DNA of 64,000 nucleotides from Orychophragmus violaceus (Eukaryota > Streptophyta > Magnoliopsida > Brassicales > Brassicaceae), in the NCBI GenBank assembly GCA_030180135.1, contig CM058234.1:806001-870000 (forward strand), in the 5' to 3' direction. The notes below the pieces were generated by a model. It did not search any database, was not told where the DNA came from, and saw only the letters and a list, made by a program, of their open reading frames with translations. A program made the translations under genes and the position numbers. Shown here in pieces: positions 47,384 to 60,000 of this stretch (position 1 is its first letter; each line of letters begins with the position of its first letter).

Positions 47384-48245
47384 CTAGCAACTTGCTGCTG
47401 AGACTCCAAAATACATTGGCATAACTTTGATAATTAAACTTGAGTTTGGTGTTGTTGGAGATGATTCTGAAGAAAATCTTCTATAACTTGATATTAGGCT
47501 TAACTCAAACATAACTTGACGCATCCATGGAAAAGAGTACTGATCAAAACCAGAGGACATAGGGGAGATATTCCTCAAGAAAATATCATCTTTCTTTATT
47601 CTATTGCCAGAAGAGTCTTGACACAAGCATCGATTGCAAACACTCTCATGGTTGTTGGTCCAAAAAATGTAAACCAAATTCATGTGGTACATCAGATTCA
47701 TCGCCGCAATCGTGTATTCCTGGCTCCCAAATCCTTGTATGAAATACGTATCTTATGACTCGTTGGTATCGAGTGAAGCGTATTTCAACAATGCAATACC
47801 GTACACCGTTCTTCGACGGAAGGAAGCCGACACAAATACACTATGTTTGTGGCCGGAGTAAGGTCGGAAGAACGCTCTCCGAGTATGAGAGAAGGAGGGT
47901 GCGACCGTGAATGAAATTACGATAGCGACAAACATGTAATAAAATATAAAATCTGGCTGTACATGAATCCTGATTATCTGCACAAGATGATGAAAATTCT
48001 TGTTTATGGTCAGATGCTTCGATCCCAGGCATGTACATATCCCAAATCGAGATTCCAATCTGATGGGCTCTCTTAAATCGGGAAACTGATAATAACCGAC
48101 TGCCACCGGACATGGAAATTTTGGTTTGATGGTTTATCGAAAGCATGAATGGAATCCTATTCGTGACCGTAAGGTGAAGAGACACAATCCATGGGAAGAT
48201 GAAAATAAAGTGATTTGCCACTATTAAAACAAAATCTTTGTACAA
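47384..48245 (-). pseudogene. Decayed coding-like region of unknown identity inside the TIR element
   Basis: Overlapping minus-strand frames (47841-48245, 47753-48106, 47384-47701) follow one another as if from one protein with frameshifts. The last frame contains WTNNHESVCNRCLCQDSSGNR, a Cys/Trp pattern that reminds me of C-terminal tails of crucifer F-box/Sel1-repeat proteins, but this is a weak impression. No complete domain is present. It could be a captured host gene fragment or a chance series of frames. Confidence 0.3.
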
Positions 48246-49038
48246 ATTAGAGAAATGAGCAAATCAAATAGGAAAGAGGTTGTGGCTGATGCCGGAAAGG
48301 CTCACGCCGGCCTAAAATCGTGAGGAGATACGACAGTTTTGTTTGATCGCTTCTTTTCGCACATAGAGAGGGGGAGGTTAGAGACGGTTGTTTCATTTTG
48401 AAATTATCAACCTTAATATGATAAAAAATACATGGTAGATGGTAAAGTCGTCTTCTTTCTCTGCATTTTTCTGATAATTATTTTAGGATATATATATGAT
48501 TTAGACAAATCTTTTTATATTTTTTTAGTAGTGGCATCTTTTTGTTCCTAAACAAATTACAAATTATCAATTAAACTCTTACATTTTAAAACTATTTATA
48601 ATTGAAATAGAAAATAAAATTTCCAAAAAATGATGTTTCTGAAAACAAATACACTATTTTCTTCGCGTTTCTAAAAATGGATGTGCGTTTCCATCGCGTT
48701 TCCAACTCATAATTTTTTTAGAAACACGTTTCCATGCGTTTCCGTTTCCGAAACATTTCCAAAACAGAAAACGGTCTTCCGACGGAGTTTCCATGGAACG
48801 TAGCCAAGTGGCAATAGATAACTAAACCAACAAATCAAAATCGAGGAGGGACAAATAAAGTCAACTGGATCAACCAAGTAAACAGGCTAGCACAGTGGAA
48901 ACAATTATCAAACCAACACAAATGGGATTCTGTAGTGATTGATCTTAGTTAACTGAGATTCGTAGAAACAGTTGTTAAATCAAATCAGCTTTTTCTTTTT
49001 CTCAGACAAAATCCAAACAGGAAGAGGATTTTGTACAA

Positions 49039-49953
49039 TGGCTTCGAATGGTGAACATATATAAAAAAATGCAGATCATACAGATCATGTAGATTAAGCA
49101 GAACAAATACGGGTCAAGCAGATCATGCAGAACAAATGCAGATCAAATATATTTAACAATTTATAATTTTTATTCAAATAGTGAAGAAAAAAAACTATAC
49201 AAATCAAAAGATTTAAACGTAGAAAACACATAACTATAGTAATACAAATACATTAAATTTAATCATAGTTATAAATATGTTTAAAGTTTAAATAGTAATT
49301 AGTAAATCCTATTTAACAAAACTAAGTTAAATATCTTACTTTTTACACAAGAAATTGACATATTAATAAAAAAAATTTAATTTTACAACTTAATAAATTT
49401 ATAATAAAATAGAAATATGAATCACTTCAAAAAAAATTTAAAGGCATACAATATTATTTTAGTTTAGAAAGTAATAAATTCTTTCAAAAACTAATTATCT
49501 AAATTTTGGAGAATTTATTTATCTAAAAACATTGATCTAAAACTAATAAAGTTGTTTAAAAATGAAAAAAAAACTTTATTTAAAATCTGAAAAAACTTTA
49601 ATTATTTAATAAAAGTAATTGAAAAAACATACATTTATTGTTGAGTGTTTAGAAAATGTAAAGACAAAATAATTATAAATATAGTAATAGTTAAATCGAA
49701 TATTTAAATCAATTTTAACATTAAAATAAAAAGAAAAAGAAAAAAGAAAAATGCAGAACATGGGTGAACATGAACAAAAGCTATGCAGTCTAGATATATC
49801 TTCTTTTTTGAACTGCATGCAGTCCATCTGCATTCTTTGATATTTTTATTTGTTTGATTTTTTTTGCATGAATGGTAACCAAAATGCAGATGGCCCATAA
49901 ATGCAGTTAATCTGCACTTGATCTGCATTTGTTCTGCGTAACATTCGAAGCCA
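49039..49953. mobile_element. TIR element with TGGCTTCGAATG ends
   Basis: 915 bp. TGGCTTCGAATG starts at 49039 and its exact complement ends at 49953. ATGCAGATC-type motifs cluster near both ends. The interior is AT-rich without a gene. Flanks TTGTACAA and ATGTCATG are not a convincing duplication. Confidence 0.7.
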
Positions 49954-51253
49954 ATGTCATGTTCTATTAAAGAAAGAGTACTGACAGATCATGAAAGCTG
50001 GATCGTTGTTGTTCGCTTTTTCTTTTACGTGTTGCGTGTCTTTAAGGATGATCTCACTATCATTAGACTAATTATTTTATGTAGTTTACTTTCAAATCTT
50101 AAAGAATTTGTGAGTGTTTGCTTGAGATGAGAAAGAGTAAAAAGTTCTTTTACATTATCATTCGCCTTTTAAGTGGCTTTCAACCCAAGCGACATTTCAT
50201 TACCTATTTCTTTGATTTCATATTATGTAACGTTTAAACGTTATTTAAATTGTTCGATTTCTTTCAAGTTTTTATTACGTACAAAGAAAGATGAGTAATG
50301 TTTTTCATGAGCCTTTGAAGTTTATTTAGTGGTTGATCTAAGTTAGTTTTGAGTTTTGACAAATAAAAGTTACCACAAATTTTATTATTTTCAAGGAGAT
50401 TATTGGAGTAACCTTTTTGGTGTATCACGTATATATCCTTAATAATTTTATATATTAATAATTGAATTCATATATTAATATATAACTGATCTATATATAT
50501 ATATATAAGGAATTTCAACTTGATACTATCATTACCGCCTGAAAAATTAAACGCCCAATCTAGAATCTCAACGATCTAATTACAAAAACAACTCTACCAA
50601 CTGAATTATGTCCTCCGGAGCCAAGTGGAACATGCATGAATGTATCTTCTTTCATTTTTTAGCCCCATCCATATTGATTTAGTCTAATCAACAAATATTC
50701 TATCATTTTTTACTTCTTCTGTATAGATTAATAGAAATTGTTTGAATGAAACGTTTTTTTTTAAAACAACTGAATTTCTCATCATAATAGACACCGAAAA
50801 AGAGTAAAAATGCAATTAATTGCAGCATGTACATGTACATGTACATGTATAGGCCCATATTTAATGGACCATGGCCCTTTATTAGTGTTTCAATAAACAA
50901 TATTTTTCACATTTAATTTAAAACGAAGAAATCATTGAGTGAGCGGATATTATTATAAAATGATTATTTTCCCTATCTATTAAATTCTTCTGAATCTCTA
51001 TAATTCAATTTTCCAATAACATTCTCTCTGTACTACAGTCGCCTTTCATGACCGTCCGATTGTAAATCAGCGTCGCCGGTTCATTTGACGGCAACTCTCT
51101 CTCTGGAATTCTTGAAGAAAAGCATCTCTCTTTTTATTTGAAATCAACACTTGTGTTTCAATTCATCAATCTCTAAATCAGATTTGATCTTCGTCTCGAT
51201 CGAAGATTAATCAATTCTTCACCTTTCTTCGATAATTTCTATTGGGTGTTTCG
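49954..51253. other. Intergenic region and 5' UTR of SINAT3
   Basis: AT-rich, no ORF. Tandem ATGTAC repeats form a palindrome at 50827-50849. The last ~200 bases (51050-51253) are less AT-rich with CT motifs and are probably the SINAT3 5' UTR and core promoter. Confidence 0.5.
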
Positions 51254-53175
51254 ATGGATTTGGATAGCATGGACTGTACTTCAACCATGGATGTAACAGA
51301 TGACGAAGAGATCCATCAAGATCGCCATTCCTACGCATCGGTTTCAAAGCATCATAGTAATAACAACAACGCGAATACTCCTTCTGGTCTTCTTCCGACC
51401 ACCACAAGTGTTCATGAGCTTCTCGAATGTCCTGTCTGCACCAATTCTATGTACCCTCCAATTCATCAGGTCTGTTTGGTTTTCAATCTATCATTGCCCT
51501 GATTTTGAATTCCCGGATCTTTACTTTGTTGATTGGTTTTAGGGGTTTTGTGTTTCTCATGAAACGTTGCCAAAGCTATAAGCTTTTCGTAGTTTCAGAC
51601 ATATTTGTCTGTTTGATTTACAATCTATCATTGCCTGAATTTGCCCTGATTTTGAATTCCCGGATCATTGCTTTGTTGATTGGTTTTAGGGTTTTTGTGT
51701 TTCTCATGAAACGTTGCCAAATCTCTAAGCTTTTCATAGTTTCATACATATTTGGATGTTGATTGGTTTTAGGGTTTAGGGTTATGTTTGGTCTTTGAAA
51801 GAACTTACACAATGATTTGATTCCTTTGCAGTGTCACAACGGACATACACTATGTTCAACTTGTAAAACCAGAGTTCACAATCGTTGCCCAACTTGTAGA
51901 CAAGAGCTCGGTGATATCCGTTGTTTAGCACTTGAAAAAGTAGCTGAATCTCTTGAGCTACCATGCAAGTACATGTCACTTGGCTGTCCGGAGATATTCC
52001 CTTATTACAGTAAGCTCAAACACGAGACTGTATGTAACTTTAGGCCTTATAACTGTCCTTATGCTGGATCCGAGTGTTCTGTTATGGGTGATATACCTTT
52101 CTTAGTTGCTCATTTGAGAGATGATCACAAGGTGGATATGCATTCTGGGTGTACTTTCAACCATCGTTATGTCAAGTCTAATCCTCGTGAAGTCGAAAAT
52201 GCTACATGGATGTTAACTGTAAGTACATTATGATTTATACATCATAGCTATCTTATAAACTTATGTCTGTTATAGGAATCTGTTTAAGAGTCATTAGGCT
52301 GTAATGTGAAGCAATCAGAGTCAATTTTGCTTTCGTTGCGAGTCAGGTTTCAGCTGTGCTGCTTAGGGATCTCCAATTTGGTTCATGGTATAACTTTCAT
52401 AGAGAAAGTCCATTTATTTAGGTTTTGAATGGTAGTTGTGGTCATGGCGGATTAGTCCGCAAGTAGTTAAGACCGTTTCCCCACCATTCTCATTTTTGAT
52501 GCAGACAAACAAAAATCAAAGAAATCTCTTGTGGACGAAGTGCAAACCATTTTTATGAAGAAATAAACTTTGTCCGCAATGGATTGTGTTAGCCTCAAAA
52601 GTAAAGTGTTTTAGTTCGCAGTTGATTTTGTCCGCTGTGACCGTAGTAACCATTCAAAACCTTAGTCAAAGTTGGCATGAGTGATTTTATGTCTGAAATC
52701 AGAAAAAGCTATGTGAGATCAATGGTTGTGAGTTGTTATACTATAATCTTCCCATATGCTTATCAAAGTTTCTATCTTTTGGTTTTGTTTCTGATTCAAA
52801 ACTCAGGTCTTTCACTGCTTTGGTCAATACTTCTGTCTTCACTTTGAGGCATTCCAACTCGGAATGGCTCCAGTCTACATGGCCTTCCTACGTTTCATGG
52901 GGGACGAAACAGAAGCTCGGAACTACAATTACAGTTTAGAGGTGGGAGGTTATGGTCGGAAGATGATTTGGGAAGGAACACCAAGAAGCGTAAGAGACAG
53001 TCACAGGAAAGTTAGAGACAGTCATGATGGACTAATTATACAGAGAAACATAGCTCTGTTCTTCTCAGGTGGAGACAGGAAAGAACTGAAACTGAGAGTT
53101 ACTGGAAGAATCTGGAAAGAACAGCAACAAAATGGTGAAGGTGGTGGAGGAGCTTGTATCCCAAACTTGTCTTAA
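51254..53175 (+). CDS. SINAT3: SINA-type RING E3 ubiquitin ligase, SINAT3 orthologue
   Basis: Three exons, 51254-51469, 51832-52218 and 52807-53175, all phase 0 with GT-AG borders; 323 aa (A. thaliana SINAT3 is 326 as I recall). A C3HC4 RING spans residues 59-96 (CPVC..., CHNGHTLCSTCKTR, CPTCRQ). The SIAH-type zinc finger follows (CKYMSLGCPEIFPYYSKLKH..C, HLRDDHKVDMH), then the TRAF-like substrate-binding domain ending VTGRIWKEQQ...IPNLS. The RING recruits E2 enzymes and the TRAF-like domain binds substrates and dimerises; Arabidopsis SINATs act in autophagy and stress signalling. The exon 1/2 junction splits the RING. All metal ligands appear present. Confidence 0.97.
51482..51757 (+). repeat. 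Tandem duplication in SINAT3 intron 1
   Basis: A ~150-bp segment starting CAATCTATCATTGCC and containing TGTTTCTCATGAAACGTTGC occurs twice, at 51482-51612 and 51621-51757, with small differences. It lies wholly within the intron. Confidence 0.85.
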
Positions 53176-53420
53176 AATTTGAAACTTTTGCCGACTTGGC
53201 ATTGTCTCTGTAACCATGGTTCTTGGAAGTGTCTGTAATTAGGGATGTCTCTGTGATCTATGATAAACTTGGGTTGGTCTTCTCTCTCTCTTTCTGAAGG
53301 CAGTAGCTTTGTCTATGAACGACGACGTTTCATCTCTTCTAAACCCAACTTTGGGGTTTTGTCATCGTCTTCATCCCTTTCCCATCAATGGAGATTTTAA
53401 ACTCTGCTCTTCCTAATGGT

Positions 53421-53677
53421 TTCTTCCATTGTTATGATACGACCTATTTTCTCATGAGAACTATCGTATCACATTAGATGCGGTTCATAAACTTTGTCTA
53501 GTTATATATGTCCCCGAGAATAAAGTTTGAGATCTAAAACTCCTCCTAGACTTTATTCTCAGGGACATATAGAACTAGACATAGTTCTAGCCTTCTAGGC
53601 TATATTTGGTACGGTACGATAGTTTTCGAGGGGAAATAGATCGTCCAACTCCAGCCCATATCATAACAATGGAAGAA
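53421..53677. ncRNA. Long imperfect foldback between SINAT3 and the DUF212 gene (candidate hairpin RNA or foldback MITE)
   Basis: The outer arms TTCTTCCATTGTTATGATA (53421-53439) and their exact complement (53659-53677) pair perfectly. The middle pairs imperfectly (ACTATCGTA near 53460 with TACGATAGT near 53615). The inner arms 53496-53526 and 53550-53580 are 31 nt with two mismatches, closed by a 23-nt loop. Total arm length is ~115-130 nt. It lies ~245 bp after the SINAT3 stop and ~250 bp before the DUF212 stop. No target duplication and no family known to me. Transcription is not shown by sequence. Confidence 0.5.
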
Positions 53678-53928
53678 ATGATAATACATTAAATGCTCTC
53701 AATACTCTGTTTTTATGCCAAACCACATTTGAATAGCATTTTCCAAAGATTACACAAACTAAAACAAAAAGAAACACTGAGTTTTCTCTATTGATGAACA
53801 CAACATATGATACAACCATGAATCTTAGCCCAATCGATGCTAAGTAATACTCAAAGCACACAGTATTTTTTTCTGCTGAATAACCAAAACAATCAGAAAA
53901 CTTATGAATAAAAAGAGTTAATGAGATC

Positions 53929-56430
53929 TTAAGCTGAGACGAGATGCCCTTGGCAACAAAGGCAAGCAATCACAATACCAACTAATGCTCCTGCAAGAAC
54001 CTGTGAAGGAGTGTGACCGAGTAATTCTTTTAGCTTTCTTTGACTGATGGGATGTCCTTCAAACAAGTCCCTTATGATCAAGTTCAGTACCTGACATCAA
54101 CAAAGAAAACAATTGTCATCTTATCTCACAAAAAACAATCAAGATTGAAGTGTAATGCTATTTCAAAACTCTCCACTCTCTGGAATGTTATCAAGATCAC
54201 AACTCTTCACTCTCTGGAATGTTATCAAGATCACAACACAACATTATATAACCAACAGCATCTATCATCAACATCTGCCTAATGTCCACAATTTCAAGAA
54301 ACTTCTATTGTACCTTCTGTTCTGGAATCTTTCTTCAGAACACAAAAAGGTCATTCAAGAACCAAGAACATACATCAACTTTTATTGTGTTCTTGGTCAT
54401 ACAAGAACCAAGAACCAAGAACCAAGAACATAGCCTAAATGTCTATACTTCCATATCTAGTGATGAACTTTTATTGTGCACAATAATGCCATAACCTCCT
54501 CAAGTAAACCAATTTTTACAAAATGCATTCACAAGCACTTCAAGAACCTAACATACTATCAGCAACTCAACACTCAACCATGAAGTAAAGAGCACTGAGT
54601 TGAATCCATTGAATCCATCACCAAATTCCAACAACTTTTTAGTATTACATCAAACTACACTCACTCATCAATGTCCCTCACATAGAAATGTAATCAAACT
54701 TCTACATGATGCATCCACAAGCACTTCAAGAACCTAACATACTATCAGAACGTCAACATTCAACCATGAATCCATCACCAGATTGCAACAACTTAAATGT
54801 TTCTGTAATACATCAAACTATACTCAGTCATCAAACTATACATCAAATTCACATAGAAATGTAGTCAAACTTCTACAATAGACAAAGCAGTTACTAAGAC
54901 CAAACTCAGTAAAGATCTCCAAAGCTCAAAACTTGAAATGCTTTTAAGACAAGAACTAAGAAGAAGCAGAGATTTGGTTTCATTCAAGAACCAAGAACTT
55001 ACATCAACTTTAGCATAAATGTCCATAGTTCCATAACTAGTGATGGACTTATTGTGCATAATAATGCCCATAACTTCAAGAACCTAACATACTATCAGAA
55101 AGTCAACATTCAACCATGAATCCATCACCAGATTCCAACAACTTTACTGTTTTGTAATACATCAAACTATACTCACTCATCAATGTCCCTCGCATAGAAA
55201 TGTAGTCAAACTTCTACAATAGACAAAGCATTTACTAAGACCAAAGTCAATCAAACTCGGTAAAAATATCCAAATCTCAAAACTTGAAATACTTTAACAC
55301 AAAAACGATGAAGAATCAGGTTTGGTCCACAACACATTCTGGAATCTTTCTTCACAACAACAAAAATTCATTCAAGAACCAAGAACATACATCAACTTTA
55401 GCCTAAATGTCCATAGTTCAATAACTAGTGATGCACTTTTATTGTGTATAATGCCATAGCCTCAAGTTACATGAGGAATTCACAAGCCCTTCAAGAACCT
55501 AACATACTATCAGAAAGTCAACATTCAACCATGAAGTTAAGAGCACTGAGTTGAATCCAGATTCCAACAACTTTACTGTTTTGTAATACATCAAACTATA
55601 CTCACTCATCAATGTCCCTCACAAAGACAAAGCATTTACTAAGACCAAAGTCAATCAAACTCACTAAAAATCTCCAAAGCTCAAAACTTGTAATACTTTA
55701 ACACAAAAACGAACAAGAAGCAGAGATTTGGTTTAATTACCTCAGCTTGCATACCAGCATGTCGTCTAACTCCAATTGCATCATACATCACAATCAAACT
55801 AAACCCTAAACAAACCGGAAACAACGAATCTGCAACTCCATGACAAAGCGCCACAGAGGTCGTCAAAGCCATACACAAAGCCGAGTGAGACGAAGGCATT
55901 CCACCAGAAGCATACAACAAACGAAAATCCCATTTCCTCTCAATGAAGAAATTGATAACCATTTTACTCGATTGAGCAAATAGCCACGCGAACACAGCCG
56001 AAACAAACGTCGGATTCGCCGAGAGTGTCGCCACAAAAGGACTAATCTTTATCTTAGCTGAAGCTGTGATACTCAAAAGGGCAATCCCTAATCCACCGTT
56101 CTGCTTCAAATCTCCGGTAAAGGTTTCTGAAAACGCCGCCGTATCGTCTCTGTAAGCTCGAAAACGTGACATCCATTGCCGGGATTGAGACGAAACCAAC
56201 CCTTTAATGGTTTGGATGATTGGACGCAATACACAAAAAGGGTTTAGCTTGTTAGCATTGCAATCAGGTTTAGGATTCGAGGGACCCGAAGCTGATGATT
56301 TACAGCATAACGAGATGGTGTTGTTGGAAGCTTCGAACTTGTGGAGCTTAACGAAGGAGAGACGAGAAGGGTAATGAGATAAGCTTTTTGAGAAACAAGC
56401 GAAGGAAGGATTTGATGTAAGCGACTCCAT
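53929..56430 (-). CDS. DUF212 acid phosphatase/vanadium haloperoxidase-related protein, plastid-type
   Basis: Two exons, 55741-56430 (230 aa) and 53929-54090 (53 aa), separated by a 1,650-bp GT-AG intron; 283 aa. The Ser-rich N-terminus without acidic residues (MESLTSNPSFACFSKSLSHY) looks like a chloroplast transit peptide. The DUF212 domain occupies the last ~160 residues, with SGGMPSSHSALCMAL, YDAIGVRRHAGMQAE, then GHTPSQVLAGALVGIVIA across the splice junction, and several hydrophobic segments suggesting membrane association. Its biochemical function is uncertain. By position it corresponds to the gene I recall as AT3G61770. The start is the first ATG; its 5' end faces DRP1B. Confidence 0.95.
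54330..55740 (+). repeat. Segmental repeats filling the DUF212 gene intron
   Basis: The phrase CAAGAACCTAACATACTATC starts at 54541, 54727, 55077 and 55492 and is followed by similar text (GTCAACATTCAACCATGAA, TACATCAAACTATACTC, ATAGAAATGTAGTCAAACTT). The units are ~185-415 bp apart and differ by insertions and deletions. A second motif, CAAGAACCAAGAACATACAT, occurs several times as well. The intron grew by repeated local duplication. Confidence 0.85.
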
Positions 56431-57039
56431 GAGAGAGCTTTTCGAGCTTACTCTGCGACAGACATAGATAAAGATTACAACTTTACAAGTAGTGTGTGTG
56501 GAGACTCTGGAGACTTGGCGAAGAAAGGTTGGGAGATTCTTCAGGGCCAGATTTCTTCCATAATCAAATTAACATTCTTTAACAAAAAATAAAGACCTAA
56601 TTAAAACTCAATTAACATAGAAATCGTGTGGTGGAGTTTTCGTATATTATAACGGAAATACCACTCGGGTATCGTGACTCGGACATAAAGGAATATACCC
56701 TAAATGGCTAAATGTTACAGGTCTAGTTTTGTCTTAACGCATTTACGGTCCAAAAGATAATTAATCATTAACATTCCTCAGGTATCGTACATTTATGGGC
56801 CCAATGTTCTATATTGGGCCTTTAAAAGAATTTATAAGGTTTGACTTTTCAACAAGGATATTTTGGGTATTCTTCACCTTTGCGATTGGGCTGCTTATAT
56901 ATTCCTCAGAAAAATTCAACGGTCTCCTTCGCGGTTATTACGTTCTCTTCTCCTCACACGGACTCATCGGAAATCTCGCCGGACTGTTTGATTCCGCCGT
57001 TTAATAATCGGAGCTGATTAGGTTTATTTCGTTTTCGAG
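56431..57039. promoter_or_regulatory. Shared divergent promoter of the DUF212 gene and DRP1B
   Basis: 609 bp separates the two ATGs. At 56796-56821 ATGGGCCCAAT and ATTGGGCC form an inverted pair of GGGCC (TCP/site II-type) motifs 220 bp before the DRP1B ATG, followed by TTTAAAAG and a second TATATATT near 56897. Site II elements are typical of genes active in dividing cells. A plus-strand ORF (56795-57004) crosses this region but has no recognisable product. Confidence 0.5.
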
Positions 57040-60000
57040 ATGGAGAGTTTGATTTCGCTTGTGAATAAGATACAAAGAGCTTGTACAGCTCTGGGAGATC
57101 ATGGCGAGGGAAGCTCCCTCCCAACTCTATGGGATTCATTGCCTGCCATTGCCGTCGTCGGCGGTCAGGTTTGATCTCTTTCTCATTATATTTCCTCGCC
57201 ATTTTGAATCGGTGATTATTAGATCTTGTGCATTGCCTTCTCGTTTCTGTAAACGTACATTTGAGGAAATAATCTGATCTCGTTAGGTTTCGGAGTGACT
57301 TTCTCGTTGGATCGTTATCATCTGATATCTTCCTATTTATTCGTTGATTTGATCGAAAATTCATGATGTTGTTAGTGTTGTCTACGGGACAAATAGAAAT
57401 TGTATCCCAGATTTTGATGATTAGCCTTTCGATGATTCGATCTCAGTGAAAAGTTGTGAAATCCTTTTGATCTATCAAAACTGTTGCATGTTCATGCAAT
57501 ACATGTAGTTCAATGTATATTTATTCAATTGATTTTGATGAAATTTTGATATAATTTCCAGAGTTCTGGAAAGTCTTCAGTGTTAGAGAGCGTTGTGGGA
57601 AAAGATTTTCTCCCTCGTGGAGCAGGTAAGGCTGATTAAAACATACATGATATAGATCAACATTTTTCTTCTGATATACTACTTAGAACTACAATATCTT
57701 CCATGTAGGGATTGTTACACGTAGACCACTTGTCCTGCAGCTTCACAGAATTGATGAAGGCAAAGAGTATGCAGAGTTTATGCATCTTCCCAAGAAAAAG
57801 TTTACTGATTTTGGTATACTTCTTGTGACTATGCCGGTCTTGTTATTTAGGCGCATGGATTCTTCTGATTCTGGTTTTCTTATGTTGGAGATATTTATTT
57901 CTTCTTTATTTGGTATGCAGCTGCTGTGAGGCAGGAGATCTCGGATGAGACAGATCGTGAAACTGGTCGCAGCAGCAAAGTAATATCTACAGTCCCAATT
58001 CATCTCAGTATCTTCTCCCCTAATGGTAAGAGAAGCATTATACTTCCTAAATTCGCATAAAGGAAAAATAAAAACATGCTTTAGGAGTTAATGTATCATT
58101 CTCTTGCTTATAAAAAATTAGGTTTATGTTCTTTTCCATCTTCCACACTAATAATTTTCTTTGTTTAACATGTCTGCAGTTGTGAATTTGACACTGGTTG
58201 ATCTTCCTGGTCTTACGAAGGTAGCTGTTGGTAAGTGAGACAATCTTTGTTTTTATTCATGATAGTGGAGTGGAATCATCCCTCTTCACAAGTCTCTTTA
58301 TTGAATAACGTCAATGAAACCTTGGTGCCAATGATGTTGTAGATGGTCAGCCTGAGAGCATTGTTCAAGACATCGAGAACATGGTCAGATCGTTTATTGA
58401 GAAGGTAACTATGATTTGAGAGAAGTTAAGAGTGAAGTAGAATACATCTGTAGATAGATGATGTTATATCCTTAAAATATAATATGAGTTACAGCAAAGT
58501 AACAAAGATTGACCATTACTCTTTTGACAGCCCAACTGCATCATACTAGCTATTTCCCCTGCAAATCAAGATCTTGCCACGTCTGATGCCATTAAGATCT
58601 CTCGTGAAGTTGATCCAAAAGGTTCCAGATTCTTCCTTCTCTATATGTTTGATACAACTGCTTTCTGAATTCACTTTGAGCTTTATTTTCTGATGATTTA
58701 AGCCACTGCAACATAGTATATAGGCTTTAATTCACCGGGGCATGGTATACATGGTTAAGTTGAGTGACAAGGGCCTAGTGGTTCTCTAGGATGTTGATTG
58801 TAGTTTGAATGGATTGGTTCATGTTCTGTAATGTTTGCTTTGTTGCTGCTATCAGGAGACAGGACTTTTGGAGTTTTAACAAAAATTGATCTCATGGACC
58901 AGGGCACTAACGCTGTTGACGTAAGTTTTACATTCAGGTGATAGTAATATATATCATGCGTTAAGACTATAATCTAATCTGTAAACAACTGATCTCTAAA
59001 TGCATTATGAAATATGATACAAGTAAGATAAATATGAGAATCTCATGTACTTTTTTTTTTTGGGTCAAAACGTAACTTTTATAAAACTTACTCTCCATCA
59101 ATGGAGTAATTGTTCAAGAGGCTACAAACTGAGTGAAAATTGAACAGTTCCTAAGTCTTCTAACTGTTTGGAGATTTCAGATACTTGAAGGAAGAGGATA
59201 CAAACTAAGGTATCCTTGGGTTGGTGTTGTGAACCGATCTCAAGCTGACATAAACAAAAGTGTTGATATGATTGCTGCTCGTCGGCGTGAACGTGAGTAC
59301 TTCAAGACCAGCCCAGAGTACAGACATTTAACTGAACGAATGGGTTCAGAATATTTAGGAAAGATGCTCTCCAAGGTATAAAATACCAATTCTTCTTCGA
59401 ATATTTGAATACTTTGGCATAAAAGTTATAGCTCTAAAACCAGCTATAACATTTTTCAGCATTTGGAAGTTGTTATCAAGTCGAGAATTCCGGGGCTTCA
59501 GTCTCTTATCACAAAGACTATTTCCGAGTTAGAGACAGAACTGAGCCGTCTAGGGAAGCCTGTAGCAGCTGATGCTGGTGTAAGTAACTTATGTTCTTAA
59601 GAACATTGTTCTGTTCTTCTCTTATTTTAATACTCACTCTCTCGAACGCAGGGAAAACTTTATATGATCATGGAGATTTGCCGTGCTTTTGATCAAACGT
59701 TCAAAGAACATCTTGATGGCACGTGAGTGATCTCATGTAATTCTGGATTGTTGCTGCTTGCTGGCTTTATTATTATTACTACTAACAACCTCACAGACGA
59801 TCAGGTGGTGAAAAGATAAACTCAGTGTTCGACAATCAATTCCCAGCTGCCATTAAAAGACTGCAATTCGACAAGCATCTCTCCATGGACAATGTACGGA
59901 AACTGATCACTGAAGCAGATGGATATCAACCCCATCTCATAGCTCCTGAACAAGGTTACCGCCGTCTCATAGAATCTTGCTTAGTTTCCATTAGAGGCCC

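Larger units (their letters stand above)
46905..48806. mobile_element. ~1.9-kb TIR element, non-autonomous, possibly hAT-like
   Basis: The left end TGGCTACGTTACATGTAAAC and the right end (complement) TGGCTACGTTCCATGGAAAC match over 20 bp with three differences. Many GAAACG motifs lie just inside the left end and CGTTTC just inside the right end (48660-48790), as expected of sub-terminal binding sites in inverted order. No clean target duplication was seen and no transposase is recognised. It encloses an (AT)n run and the decayed coding-like region at 47384-48245. Confidence 0.6.

Noticed and set aside
56795..57004. 69-aa frame in the DRP1B promoter
   Set aside because: Starts inside a promoter motif and has no similarity I recognise; better explained as regulatory DNA and 5' UTR.
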